The translations under genes were made by a program, and so were the position numbers. Positions 52,973 through 61,469 of a stretch of 64,000 bases of DNA are shown here, piece by piece (positions within the stretch are counted from its first letter, which is position 1; each line of letters starts with the position of its first letter). The DNA lies in contig NZ_UYJA01000006.1 in assembly GCF_900618535.1 (NCBI RefSeq), positions 62,001 to 126,000 of the forward strand. Direction: 5' to 3'. The stretch comes from Pseudomonas bubulae (GTDB taxonomy: Bacteria > Pseudomonadota > Gammaproteobacteria > Pseudomonadales > Pseudomonadaceae). The notes beneath the pieces are model-generated. The model was not told the origin of the DNA. It was given only the letters and a program-made list of their open reading frames with translations, and made no database searches.

Positions 52973-53761
52973 ATGGAGCATAAAGATTGCACACAGGCCG
53001 ATTTTGAATCGACCCTGAAAAAACATGCCCACGAATTGGTCGAAAGCCTTGAACGAGGCCAGTTTGGCGATGCCGTGCAGTTGATTCACGAGCTCAACCA
53101 GACCCGTGACCGCGGGCTGTATCGTGAAGTCGGCAAGCTGACCCGCGAACTGCACAGCGCCATTGTCAATTTCCATATTGATCCAGGCATGCCGCAAGCC
53201 GAAGAGGTGTCGCAGATCACGGATGCCACCGAACGTTTGGCTTATGTTGTGAAACTCACGGAAGCGGCGGCCAACCGGACCATGGACCTGGTGGAAAACA
53301 GCACGCCACTGGTCAATGGCCTGGGTCAGGAAGCCAAAGAACTGAGCGCGGATTGGGGGCGTTTTATGCGCCGTGAAATCGGTGCCGAAGAGTTTCGCGA
53401 GCTGGCGCGTCGGATTGACAGCTTTTTGACGCTCAGCGAAACGCAAAACACCATCGTGTCCGCCAATCTGACTGATATTTTGCTGGCTCAGGATTTCCAG
53501 GACCTGACCGGTCAGGTGATCAAGCGGGTGACGCAACTGGTCACGGACGTGGAGAGCAATTTGCTCAAGCTGGTGCTGATGGCCAGCCAGGTCGATCGCT
53601 TTGCCGGGATCGAGCACGACCGCGATGCATTGCGCGCTGAAAATAATTTGCAAAAAAACCAGGCCAAGGGTGAAGGTCCGCAGATTCATGCCGATACACG
53701 TAATGACGTCGTATCCGGTCAGGATGATGTTGACGATTTGTTGTCCAGTCTGGGTTTTTAG
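52973..53761 (+). CDS. cheZ: CheY phosphatase CheZ
   Basis: Dephosphorylates CheY; 262 residues. The long helical hairpin contains the catalytic Gln region (LAQDFQDLTGQVIKRVTQLV), and the C-terminal peptide DDVDDLLSSLGF is the CheY-binding tail. I chose ATG 52973 (MEHKDCTQADF) over an earlier start at 52949, which would overlap cheY. CheZ is typical of gammaproteobacteria. Confidence 0.96.
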   Translation: MEHKDCTQADFESTLKKHAHELVESLERGQFGDAVQLIHELNQTRDRGLYREVGKLTRELHSAIVNFHIDPGMPQAEEVSQITDATERLAYVVKLTEAAANRTMDLVENSTPLVNGLGQEAKELSADWGRFMRREIGAEEFRELARRIDSFLTLSETQNTIVSANLTDILLAQDFQDLTGQVIKRVTQLVTDVESNLLKLVLMASQVDRFAGIEHDRDALRAENNLQKNQAKGEGPQIHADTRNDVVSGQDDVDDLLSSLGF

Positions 53762-53825
53762 GACTTGAAGAGGCGTGCGGGCGCTGTTGCCCGGCGTCGA
53801 AGAGCCTATTTCAAGGAGCACCTAC

Positions 53826-55994
53826 ATGAGCTTCGGCGCCGATGAAGAAATCCTTCAGGATTTCCTGGTTGAAGCCGGCGAAATTCTGGAGTTGTTGTCC
53901 GAACAACTGGTCGAGCTGGAAAGCCGACCGGATGATGCGGATCTGCTCAATGCCATTTTTCGCGGTTTTCACACTGTAAAAGGGGGCGCCGGCTTCCTGC
54001 AGCTCCATGAGTTGGTGGAGTGCTGTCACATCGCCGAAAACGTCTTCGACATCCTGCGCAAGGGTGAGCGCAGCGTTGACGCGGAGCTGATGGATGTGGT
54101 GCTTGAGGCCCTGGATGCGGTCAATGGCATGTTCAGCGAAGTGCGCGAGCGCAGCCCGATCACTGCCGCGACTCCCGAGTTGCTGGCGGCCCTGGCGCGC
54201 CTGGCCGAGCCTGCTGCTGTGCAAGCAGCGGTTGTTGCAGTGCCTGAACCGGTGGTTGAAGCCCCGGTGACCGATATCACCGACAGCGAGTTCGAGCAGT
54301 TGCTTGATTCCCTCGATGCGGTCAAGGCGGCCGCGGCCGAGCCTGAGGCGGTGGCCACAACACAAAGCACGACCAGCGACGAAATAAGCGACGCCGAGTT
54401 TGAATTGCTGCTCGACCAATTGCACGGCAAGGGCCAGTTTTCGATGGAAGCGGCGGTGGCCACTGTGGCCGACGAAGCGCCCGCCGTGGCCGCCGAAGTC
54501 AGCAATGAAATCACCGACGATGAATTCGAAGCCCTGCTTGATCAATTGCATGGCAAGGGTTCGTTCAATACCGATGGGCTGGACACCGCGACCGCGGCTC
54601 CTGCCGAGCCTGCGGTCACTGCCGTGGTGCCTGCGGGCGACCCTGACCTGATCAGCGATCACGAATTTGAAGCCCTGCTCGACCAGATGCACGGCAAAGG
54701 CAAATTCAGCGCCGACTCGGCAGCCGTGGTGGCTGCAGTTGCCCCGGCCAAGCCGGTAGCGGCGGCACGACCGGGCCCGGCCCGTGGCGCGGCTGCGCCT
54801 GCAGAAAAACCGGTGGCCAGCGAGGCTGAAACCACCGTGCGCGTCGATACCGCGCGGCTCGATGACATCATGAATATGGTCGGCGAACTGGTGCTGGTGC
54901 GTAACCGTCTGGTGCGCCTGGGCCTGAACAGTCATGACGAGGAGATGGCCAAGGCGCTGTCCAACCTCGACGTGGTCACCGCCGACCTGCAAACCGCGGT
55001 GATGAAAACGCGGATGCAGCCGATCAAGAAAGTTTTCGGCCGCTTCCCGCGCCTGGTACGGGACCTGGCACGGCAGCTGAAAAAAGAAATCAGCCTGGAG
55101 CTGGTGGGCGAAGAGACCGACCTGGACAAAAACCTCGTCGAGGCCCTGGCCGATCCGCTGGTCCACCTGGTGCGCAACGCCGTCGACCACGGCTGCGAAA
55201 CCCCTGAAGAGCGCGCCGCCGCCGGCAAGCCGAGCTGTGGTCGGGTGATTTTGTCGGCCGAGCAGGAGGGCGACCATATCCTGCTGTCGATCTCTGACGA
55301 TGGCAAAGGCATGGACGCCAATTTCCTGCGTTCCCTGGCGGTGAAAAAAGGCTTGATGGACAAGGATGCGGCCGATCGCCTGAGCGAAAACGACTGCTAC
55401 AACCTGATCTTTGCCCCGGGTTTTTCGACCAAGACCGAAATCAGCGATGTGTCCGGGCGTGGCGTGGGCATGGACGTGGTGAAAACCAAGATTGCCCAGC
55501 TCAATGGTTCGCTGAGTATCGAGTCGGCCCTGGGCCGTGGTTCAAAAATCGTCATCAAGGTGCCCCTGACCCTGGCCATTATGCCGACCCTGATGGTGAT
55601 GCTGGGTAATCAGGCGTTTGCTTTCCCGCTGGTCAACGTCAACGAAATCTTCCACCTCGACCTGTCGCGCACCAACGTGGTCGACGGTCAGGAAGTGGTG
55701 ATCGTGCGCGACAAGGCACTGCCGCTGTTCTACCTCAAGCGCTGGCTGGTGGCATCTGCTGCACACGAAGAGCAGCGCGAAGGGCATGTGGTGATTCTCT
55801 CGATCGGCACCCAGCGCATCGGTTTTGTGGTCGATCAACTGGTCGGCCAGGAAGAAGTGGTGATCAAGCCTTTGGGCAAGATGCTCCAGGGCACGCCAGG
55901 CATGTCGGGTGCCACCATCACCGGTGATGGTCGTATTGCCTTGATTCTGGATGTTCCGAGCATGCTCAAGCATTACGCATCACGGCGTATTTGA
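53826..55994 (+). CDS. cheA: Chemotaxis histidine kinase CheA
   Basis: Central kinase of the chemotaxis array, 722 residues. The Hpt domain carries the phospho-acceptor His in FRGFHTVKGGAGFL. A long Ala/Pro/Glu-rich linker (about 130-330) holds four short repeats and no clear globular P2. Then come the dimerisation domain (RVDTARLDDIMNMVGELVLV), the kinase domain (HLVRNAVDHGCETPEERAAA, DDGKGMD, GRGVGMDVVK) and a C-terminal CheW-like domain. AAGGAG precedes ATG 53826. Confidence 0.96.
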   Translation: MSFGADEEILQDFLVEAGEILELLSEQLVELESRPDDADLLNAIFRGFHTVKGGAGFLQLHELVECCHIAENVFDILRKGERSVDAELMDVVLEALDAVNGMFSEVRERSPITAATPELLAALARLAEPAAVQAAVVAVPEPVVEAPVTDITDSEFEQLLDSLDAVKAAAAEPEAVATTQSTTSDEISDAEFELLLDQLHGKGQFSMEAAVATVADEAPAVAAEVSNEITDDEFEALLDQLHGKGSFNTDGLDTATAAPAEPAVTAVVPAGDPDLISDHEFEALLDQMHGKGKFSADSAAVVAAVAPAKPVAAARPGPARGAAAPAEKPVASEAETTVRVDTARLDDIMNMVGELVLVRNRLVRLGLNSHDEEMAKALSNLDVVTADLQTAVMKTRMQPIKKVFGRFPRLVRDLARQLKKEISLELVGEETDLDKNLVEALADPLVHLVRNAVDHGCETPEERAAAGKPSCGRVILSAEQEGDHILLSISDDGKGMDANFLRSLAVKKGLMDKDAADRLSENDCYNLIFAPGFSTKTEISDVSGRGVGMDVVKTKIAQLNGSLSIESALGRGSKIVIKVPLTLAIMPTLMVMLGNQAFAFPLVNVNEIFHLDLSRTNVVDGQEVVIVRDKALPLFYLKRWLVASAAHEEQREGHVVILSIGTQRIGFVVDQLVGQEEVVIKPLGKMLQGTPGMSGATITGDGRIALILDVPSMLKHYASRRI
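54276..54707 (+). repeat. Four-copy peptide repeat in the CheA linker
   Basis: Residues 151-164, 187-205, 229-247 and 276-294 of CheA share the pattern I-S/T-D-x-E-F-E-x-L-L-D-x-L/M; the last three continue H-G-K-G-x-F. The spacing is 36, 42 and 47 residues, joined by Ala/Val/Pro/Glu linkers. The pattern resembles the FliM CheY-binding peptide LSQDEIDALLHG. See the findings for possible roles. Confidence 0.85.
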
Positions 55995-56041
55995 TTCTGG
56001 TGCCTCGGGGCTCGTGCCCCGTACCGCCTAACGGAGTGTTT

Positions 56042-57181
56042 ATGGTAGTCAAGGTCCTGGTGGTGGATGATTCCGGTTTTTTCCGCCGTCGTGTCTCGGA
56101 AATTCTGTCGGCTGACCCGACGATTCAAGTGATCGGCACCGCCACCAACGGCAAGGAAGCGATTGATCAGGCGCTGGCGCTCAAGCCGGACGTGATCACC
56201 ATGGATTACGAGATGCCGATGATGGATGGCATCACTGCAGTGCGCCATATCATGCAGCGCTGCCCGACCCCGGTGTTGATGTTCTCCTCGCTGACCCACG
56301 AGGGTGCCCGCGTGACCCTCGATGCGCTGGACGCCGGGGCGGTGGATTTTCTGCCGAAAAACTTTGAAGACATCTCGCGTAACCCCGAGAAGGTCAAACA
56401 GATGCTGTGTGAAAAAGTACACAGCATCTCGCGCAGCAACAGGCGCATGTCCAGCTACAGCGCACCTGTACCGGCAGCGGCGGCCCCGACCCCTGTGCCC
56501 CGGCCCGGGCTGGGCGGTTTCGTAGCGCCGGCCGCGGTGGCCGCGCCGGTGCGCACCACACCCATTGCCAGCCGTGGCGGCCCTGTGCCAACCCCGGCGG
56601 CTGCCGCACCCAAGCGCAAGGCTTACAAGCTGGTGGCTATCGGCACCTCAACCGGTGGGCCGGTGGCCTTGCAACGGGTACTGACGCAGTTGCCGGGCAA
56701 TTTCCCGGCGCCGATCGTGCTTGTGCAGCATATGCCGGCCGCGTTCACCAAAGCGTTTGCCGAGCGGCTGGACAAGCTTTGCCGCATCAGTGTCAAGGAA
56801 GCCGAGGACGGCGATATCCTGCGCCCCGGTCTGGCCTTGCTGGCACCTGGCGGCAAGCAAATGATGATCGACGGCCGTGGCGCCGTACGCATCCTGCCGG
56901 GCGATGAGCGCCTCAACTACAAGCCGTGCGTGGATATCACCTTCGGCTCGGCGGCCAAATCCTTTGGTGACAAAGTTTTGGCGGTGGTATTGACCGGCAT
57001 GGGCGCGGACGGCCGCGAAGGCGCGCGCATGCTCAAACAGGGCGGCAGCCAGGTATGGGCCCAGGACGAAGCCAGTTGCGTGATTTACGGTATGCCCATG
57101 GCCATCATCAAAGCCGGCCTGGCCGATGCGGTGTACAGCCTCGATGACATTGGCCGGCACCTGGCCGAGGCTTGCCACTGA
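56042..57181 (+). CDS. cheB: Chemotaxis methylesterase CheB
   Basis: Demethylates receptors during adaptation; 379 residues. A receiver domain (Asp in VITMDYEMPMMDG) is joined by a Pro/Ala-rich linker (about 140-190) to the esterase domain, whose catalytic Ser is in IGTSTGGPVAL, His in VQHMPAAFT and Asp in TGMGADGREGA. I chose ATG 56042 (MVVKVLVVDDSGFFRR). The motC ATG shares the last base of its stop. Confidence 0.96.
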   Translation: MVVKVLVVDDSGFFRRRVSEILSADPTIQVIGTATNGKEAIDQALALKPDVITMDYEMPMMDGITAVRHIMQRCPTPVLMFSSLTHEGARVTLDALDAGAVDFLPKNFEDISRNPEKVKQMLCEKVHSISRSNRRMSSYSAPVPAAAAPTPVPRPGLGGFVAPAAVAAPVRTTPIASRGGPVPTPAAAAPKRKAYKLVAIGTSTGGPVALQRVLTQLPGNFPAPIVLVQHMPAAFTKAFAERLDKLCRISVKEAEDGDILRPGLALLAPGGKQMMIDGRGAVRILPGDERLNYKPCVDITFGSAAKSFGDKVLAVVLTGMGADGREGARMLKQGGSQVWAQDEASCVIYGMPMAIIKAGLADAVYSLDDIGRHLAEACH

Positions 57182-57921
57182 TGGATGTGCTCAGCCTGAT
57201 TGGCATCATCATGGCGTTTGTCGCGATTATCGGCGGCAACTACCTGGAGGGTGGCCATCTGGGCGCTCTGGCCAATGGCCCGGCGGCGTTGATCGTGCTG
57301 GGCGGCACTGTGGGCGCGGCATTGCTGCAGTCGCCCATGAGTGCGTTCAAGCGCGCAATGCAGACCGTGGTGTGGATTCTGTTTCCGCCACGTATCGACA
57401 TGACGGGCGGTATCGACCGTGTCGTCAACTGGAGCCTTACGGCCCGCAAGGAAGGCTTGCTCGGCCTGGAGGGCATGGCCGATACCGAGCCCGACAGCTA
57501 TTCGCGCAAGGGCCTGCAATTGCTGGTCGACGGAGTAGAGCCGGAAACCATTCGCAGCGTGCTGGAAGTCGACTACATGACCCAGGAAAGCCGCGATATC
57601 GAGGCCGCCAAGGTGTTTGAGAGCATGGGCGGTTACGCCCCGACCATCGGCATTATTGGCGCGGTCATGGGCTTGATCCACGTTATGGGCAACCTGGCCG
57701 ATCCAGGGCAACTGGGCAGTGGCATTGCGGTGGCGTTTGTCGCGACCATTTACGGGGTGGCCAGCGCCAACCTGGTGTTGCTGCCCATTGCCAGCAAGCT
57801 CAAGGCCATTGCCATGCGCCAGTCGCTGTACCGTGAGATGTTGCTCGAAGGCATCCTGTCGATTGCCGAGGGCGAGAACCCGCGCTCCATTGAACTCAAA
57901 CTTCAAGGCTTTACAGGTTAA
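57181..57921 (+). CDS. motC: Flagellar stator protein MotC (MotA family)
   Basis: Proton-channel stator subunit A of the second stator pair in Pseudomonas; 246 residues. Four membrane helices, with the family motif GYAPTIGIIGAVMGLIHVMG before the third helix and VAFVATIYGVASANLVLLPI in the fourth. The ATG overlaps the cheB stop. The partner motD follows after two bases. Confidence 0.95.
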   Translation: MDVLSLIGIIMAFVAIIGGNYLEGGHLGALANGPAALIVLGGTVGAALLQSPMSAFKRAMQTVVWILFPPRIDMTGGIDRVVNWSLTARKEGLLGLEGMADTEPDSYSRKGLQLLVDGVEPETIRSVLEVDYMTQESRDIEAAKVFESMGGYAPTIGIIGAVMGLIHVMGNLADPGQLGSGIAVAFVATIYGVASANLVLLPIASKLKAIAMRQSLYREMLLEGILSIAEGENPRSIELKLQGFTG

Positions 57922-57923
57922 CT

Positions 57924-58814
57924 ATGAGCCGGCGCCGTCGCCACGCGGATGAACACGTCAATCACGAACGCTGGCTTGTGTCCTACGCGGACTTCATCAC
58001 CTTGCTGTTTGCCTTTTTCGTCGTCATGTACTCGATTTCTTCAATCAATGAGGGCAAGTACCGAGTGATTTCCCAGGCGCTGGTCGGTGTGTTCAATGAC
58101 ACCGAGCGCAGCATCAAGCCGGTGCCCATCGGAGAAGAGCGCCCGCTGACCACCCAGCCTGCCGAACCCTTGATAAAAGACAGCGAAAATACTGACGCCG
58201 GTTTGGGGCAGCGCCCCGATGACCCGCTCAAGACCATTGCCAATGACATCACCCATGCCTTTGGTGATTTGATCGCGTCCAAACAATTGACGGTGCGCGG
58301 CAATGAGCTGTGGGTCGAGATCGAACTCAACTCCAGCCTGCTGTTCGGCAGCGGTGATGCGATGCCCAGCAATGCAGCTTTCGAGATCATCGACAAAGTG
58401 GCCGCAGTACTCAAACCCTTTGAAAACCCGATACATGTCGAAGGGTTTACTGACGACCTGCCGATCCGGACCGCGCAGTACCCGACCAACTGGGAATTGT
58501 CATCGGCGCGCTCGGCAAGCATCGTGCGCATGCTCGCCATGCAGGGGGTCAGCCCCGGGCGCATGGCCTCGGTGGGCTACGGCGAGTTTCAGCCGGTGGC
58601 CAACAACGCTACGCCAGAGGGGCGCGCGCTCAATCGCCGGGTAGTGCTGGTGGTGTCGCGCAACCTTGAGGTACGCCGCAGCCTGACTGGCACGGGCAGC
58701 GCCCATGCAACACCGGATGCCGCCTTGAAGCGGGCTGGCACACAAACTGCACCGCCACAGACACAGCCACTGGTTCGCGGGAATGCCGTCAATTCCCCGT
58801 CGCCAACCCTATAA
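57924..58814 (+). CDS. motD: Flagellar stator protein MotD (MotB family)
   Basis: Stator subunit B, 296 residues. One membrane helix carries the proton-binding Asp in WLVSYADFITLLFAFFVVMY; a plug segment follows, and the periplasmic OmpA-like domain (VEGFTDDLPIRTAQYPTNWE, LSSARSASIVRMLAMQGVSP) anchors it to peptidoglycan. A disordered C-terminal tail of about 50 residues ends the protein. The MotCD pair supports swarming in P. aeruginosa. Confidence 0.95.
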   Translation: MSRRRRHADEHVNHERWLVSYADFITLLFAFFVVMYSISSINEGKYRVISQALVGVFNDTERSIKPVPIGEERPLTTQPAEPLIKDSENTDAGLGQRPDDPLKTIANDITHAFGDLIASKQLTVRGNELWVEIELNSSLLFGSGDAMPSNAAFEIIDKVAAVLKPFENPIHVEGFTDDLPIRTAQYPTNWELSSARSASIVRMLAMQGVSPGRMASVGYGEFQPVANNATPEGRALNRRVVLVVSRNLEVRRSLTGTGSAHATPDAALKRAGTQTAPPQTQPLVRGNAVNSPSPTL

Positions 58815-58853
58815 ATCTCGGCCGGCACGCATGCAGCCGGGAGGAACAACTGA

Positions 58854-59642
58854 ATGAGAGTCTGGGCAGTAGCCAATCAAAAAGGTGGGGTCGGCAAGAC
58901 CACCACATCCATCGCCCTGGCCGGTTTGCTGGCAGAGGCGGGCAAGCGCGTGGTGGTGGTCGATCTTGACCCGCACGGCTCCATGACCAGCTACTTCGGT
59001 TATGACCCCGATGGTCTGGAACACAGTGTCTACGACCTGTTTCTGCATCAGGGCCAGGTGCCTGAGGGCCTGGCCGCGCAATTGCTGTTGCCCACCAGCC
59101 ACGAGAAAATTTCCTTGCTGCCGGCCACCACGGCCCTGGCGACCCTCGAGCGTCAGGCTCCGGGGCAAAGCGGCCTGGGCCTTGTGATTGCCCGCAGCCT
59201 GGCGCAACTGTGGCAGGACTATGACTACGCGATCATCGACAGCCCGCCGATTCTGGGTGTGTTGATGGTCAACGCGCTGGCGGCCAGCCAGCAGTTGATC
59301 ATCCCGGTGCAAACCGAGCATCTGGCGCTCAAGGGCCTGGAGCGCATGGTGCATACCCTGCGCATGATCAACCGCTCGCGCCCCCAGGAGCTGCCGTTCT
59401 GTATCGTGCCGACGTTGTTCGACCGTCGTACCCAGGCGTCGATGAGTACCTTGCGAGTATTGCGCGATGTGTACCCCGAGACCCTGTGGCAGGGTTTTAT
59501 CCCGGTCGATACTCGTTTGCGCGATGCCAGCCGTGCCGGGCAGACGCCTTCGCAGTTCGATGAGAAAACCCGTGGAGTGATCGCCTACCGTGCGTTGCTC
59601 AAGCACGTCCTCACCCGCCAGCTTGCACCGCAGGTGGCGTGA
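58854..59642 (+). CDS. parC: ParA-family ATPase ParC (chemotaxis array placement)
   Basis: ParA-type ATPase, 262 residues, with the deviant Walker A in ANQKGGVGKTTTSIALA, VVDLDPHGSMTSYF and YAIIDSPPILG. Encoded with a CheW-like partner behind motCD, it corresponds to ParC of Vibrio and its P. aeruginosa relative, which place the chemotaxis cluster at the pole. It is distinct from FleN in the same window. GGGAGGA precedes the ATG. Confidence 0.9.
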   Translation: MRVWAVANQKGGVGKTTTSIALAGLLAEAGKRVVVVDLDPHGSMTSYFGYDPDGLEHSVYDLFLHQGQVPEGLAAQLLLPTSHEKISLLPATTALATLERQAPGQSGLGLVIARSLAQLWQDYDYAIIDSPPILGVLMVNALAASQQLIIPVQTEHLALKGLERMVHTLRMINRSRPQELPFCIVPTLFDRRTQASMSTLRVLRDVYPETLWQGFIPVDTRLRDASRAGQTPSQFDEKTRGVIAYRALLKHVLTRQLAPQVA

Positions 59643-59726
59643 AGTGGGCGGGCATTCAAGTATCGGTCGGGTCTGGCCGATAACGACTACAGGTCTCTGT
59701 CGCGAGGCTGATGAGTGGGGCACTTT

Positions 59727-60455
59727 ATGACGCAGCCAGTAGCACTTTCCAACCGCTCGCAAGTGGCCTTGCAGTCGTACCTCGACGACTTGCTGTTTGA
59801 TGCAACCCAGGCGCTGGAAGCGGCTGAACCCGCACCCGCGCAGCCGGAGGCGGAACCTGCCGCCGCGCAACTCATTGAAGCGCCGTTGGCGATGCCGGTG
59901 GAGCTGTCTGAGGTCGGTGTGCCTGCCGAGGCGCTGGCCCATCCGCTGGTTGAAGTCCATCGGCCCAGTGCCCCCGGGGCGCATTTGCCGGTTCCCGATG
60001 ATGGTCGCCCGGCCTGGGCTGCCGAACCTTTCGAGTGCCTGCTGTTCGACGTGGCGGGGTTGACCCTGGCGGTGCCATTGGTGTGCCTGGGCTCGATCTA
60101 CTCACTGGCCGGGCGTGAACTCACTCCGCTGTTTGGCCAGCCAGACTGGTTTCTGGGGATCCTGCCCAGCCAGAGCGGCAAGCTCAACGTGCTCGATACC
60201 GCGCGCTGGGTGATGCCTGAACGCTATCGCGATGATTTGCGCGAAGGCCTGCAATACGTGATTTCCGTACAGGGCTACGAATGGGGGCTGGCGGTGCATC
60301 AGGTCAGTCGCTCGTTGCGCCTGCACCCCAATGAAATCAAATGGCGTTCACAGCGCGGGCAACGGCCGTGGCTGGCGGGCACGGTGATTGAGCACATGTG
60401 CGCATTGCTGGATGTGGAGCAACTGGCGGCATTGATCGCCAAGGGCAAGTCATAA
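59727..60455 (+). CDS. parP: CheW-domain protein ParP
   Basis: Partner of ParC that links it to CheA; 242 residues. The N-terminal 95 residues are Ala/Pro/Glu-rich and probably disordered; the rest is a CheW-like (AIF) domain (FECLLFDVAGLTLAVPLVCL, LGILPSQSGKLNVLDTARWV). In Vibrio, ParP binds a localisation segment in the CheA linker. I chose ATG 59727 (MTQPVALSNRSQ) over GTG 59715. Confidence 0.88.
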   Translation: MTQPVALSNRSQVALQSYLDDLLFDATQALEAAEPAPAQPEAEPAAAQLIEAPLAMPVELSEVGVPAEALAHPLVEVHRPSAPGAHLPVPDDGRPAWAAEPFECLLFDVAGLTLAVPLVCLGSIYSLAGRELTPLFGQPDWFLGILPSQSGKLNVLDTARWVMPERYRDDLREGLQYVISVQGYEWGLAVHQVSRSLRLHPNEIKWRSQRGQRPWLAGTVIEHMCALLDVEQLAALIAKGKS

Positions 60456-60536
60456 CAATAATCGTGGTCGACCCACCTGCGAGGGCGGATCGCCAGTTAT
60501 CAGAATCGAGCAGTATTTCAGTCAGGGGTTTGGGGT

Positions 60537-61016
60537 ATGAAACAGTCAGCGGCACAGGGTTCTGAAGATCCGATCCTGCAATGGGTTACCTTCAAGCTGG
60601 ACAACGAAACCTATGGCATCAATGTGATGCAAGTGCAGGAAGTGCTGCGTTACACCGAAATCGCCCCGGTACCGGGTGCGCCTTCCTACGTGTTGGGTAT
60701 TATCAACCTGCGCGGCAACGTAGTAACGGTCATAGACACGCGTCAGCGTTTTGGTCTGTACAACGCCGAAATCACCGATAACTCGCGCATCGTCATCATC
60801 GAAGCCGACAAGCAAGTGGTTGGGATTCTGGTCGATAGCGTGGCAGAGGTGGTGTATCTGCGCCAGTCCGAAATCGAAACGGCGCCTAACGTGGGCAATG
60901 ACGAATCGGCCAAGTTTATCCAGGGTGTGTGCAACAAGAACGGCGAACTGCTGATTCTGGTTGAACTGGACAAAATGATGACCGAGGAAGAATGGTCGGA
61001 TCTGGAGAACATCTGA
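60537..61016 (+). CDS. cheW: Chemotaxis coupling protein CheW
   Basis: Adaptor between CheA and receptors; 159 residues. Typical CheW pattern: WVTFKLDNETYGINVMQVQE, VPGAPSYVLGIINLRGNVVT, VIDTRQRFGL, and the C-terminal ELLILVELDKM. It lies 81 bp after parP and its stop abuts the next gene. Confidence 0.97.
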   Translation: MKQSAAQGSEDPILQWVTFKLDNETYGINVMQVQEVLRYTEIAPVPGAPSYVLGIINLRGNVVTVIDTRQRFGLYNAEITDNSRIVIIEADKQVVGILVDSVAEVVYLRQSEIETAPNVGNDESAKFIQGVCNKNGELLILVELDKMMTEEEWSDLENI

Positions 61017-61409
61017 TTGATCCTTGAGGCGGCGGTAATCGTCCTGGGCCTGTTATGGGCCGTGACTCTGTGGCTGTTTGTCAGCCACGTGCGCCGTCAG
61101 CGGGTGCTTGTGGCGCAACAGACTGCGGCCGATGAACAGCGAGACCGGCGCCTTCGGGAACTGGCGCGGCGCCTGGATACCTACCAGAACGGCAATGTGC
61201 AGATGGGCGAAGCCCTGCACGAATTGCGCGCCGTGGTTGCGCCGCTGCCCGAGAAGCTGACTCAGCTTGAGCAGCGTGACCCTACCAGCCTGTCGTTCAA
61301 CCAGGCGGCGCGGCTGGTGAGCATGGGTGCCAGTGTTGATGAGCTGACCCAGGCATGCGGCCTGACCCAGGCTGAAGCCGAACTGATGAGCAAAATGTAC
61401 AAGGGTTGA
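61017..61409 (+). CDS. DUF2802 protein at the end of the che operon
   Basis: Protein of 130 residues with an N-terminal membrane helix (AAVIVLGLLWAVTLWLFVSH), a basic coiled coil (RDRRLRELARRLDTYQNGNV) and a small C-terminal helical domain (SFNQAARLVSMGASVDELTQ, CGLTQAEAELMSKMYKG) that resembles a helix-turn-helix. It directly follows the cheW stop and the only in-frame start is TTG. The function of DUF2802 is not known to me; its place suggests a part in the polar chemotaxis/motility machinery. Confidence 0.85.
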   Translation: MILEAAVIVLGLLWAVTLWLFVSHVRRQRVLVAQQTAADEQRDRRLRELARRLDTYQNGNVQMGEALHELRAVVAPLPEKLTQLEQRDPTSLSFNQAARLVSMGASVDELTQACGLTQAEAELMSKMYKG

Positions 61410-61424
61410 GTTGCGTGACTGACC

Positions 61425-61469
61425 GTAGCCGCTGAGGAGCGCAGCGAGGCTGCGCTCCTCAGCGGCTAC
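61425..61469. terminator. Long hairpin between the che operon and a LysR gene
   Basis: Two perfectly complementary 21-base arms (61425-61445 and 61449-61469) of sequence GTAGCCGCTGAGGAGCGCAG and onward surround a three-base loop. It lies between two convergent genes: 16 bp after the DUF2802 stop and overlapping the 3' end of the minus-strand regulator. There is no T-tract; it may be a repeat of the GTAGCNGCTG family serving as a two-way terminator. Confidence 0.75.

Noticed and set aside
54276..54707. CheA repeats as a DNA tandem repeat or mobile element
   Set aside because: Similarity is at the peptide level with diverged codons and unequal spacing, so it reflects protein selection.
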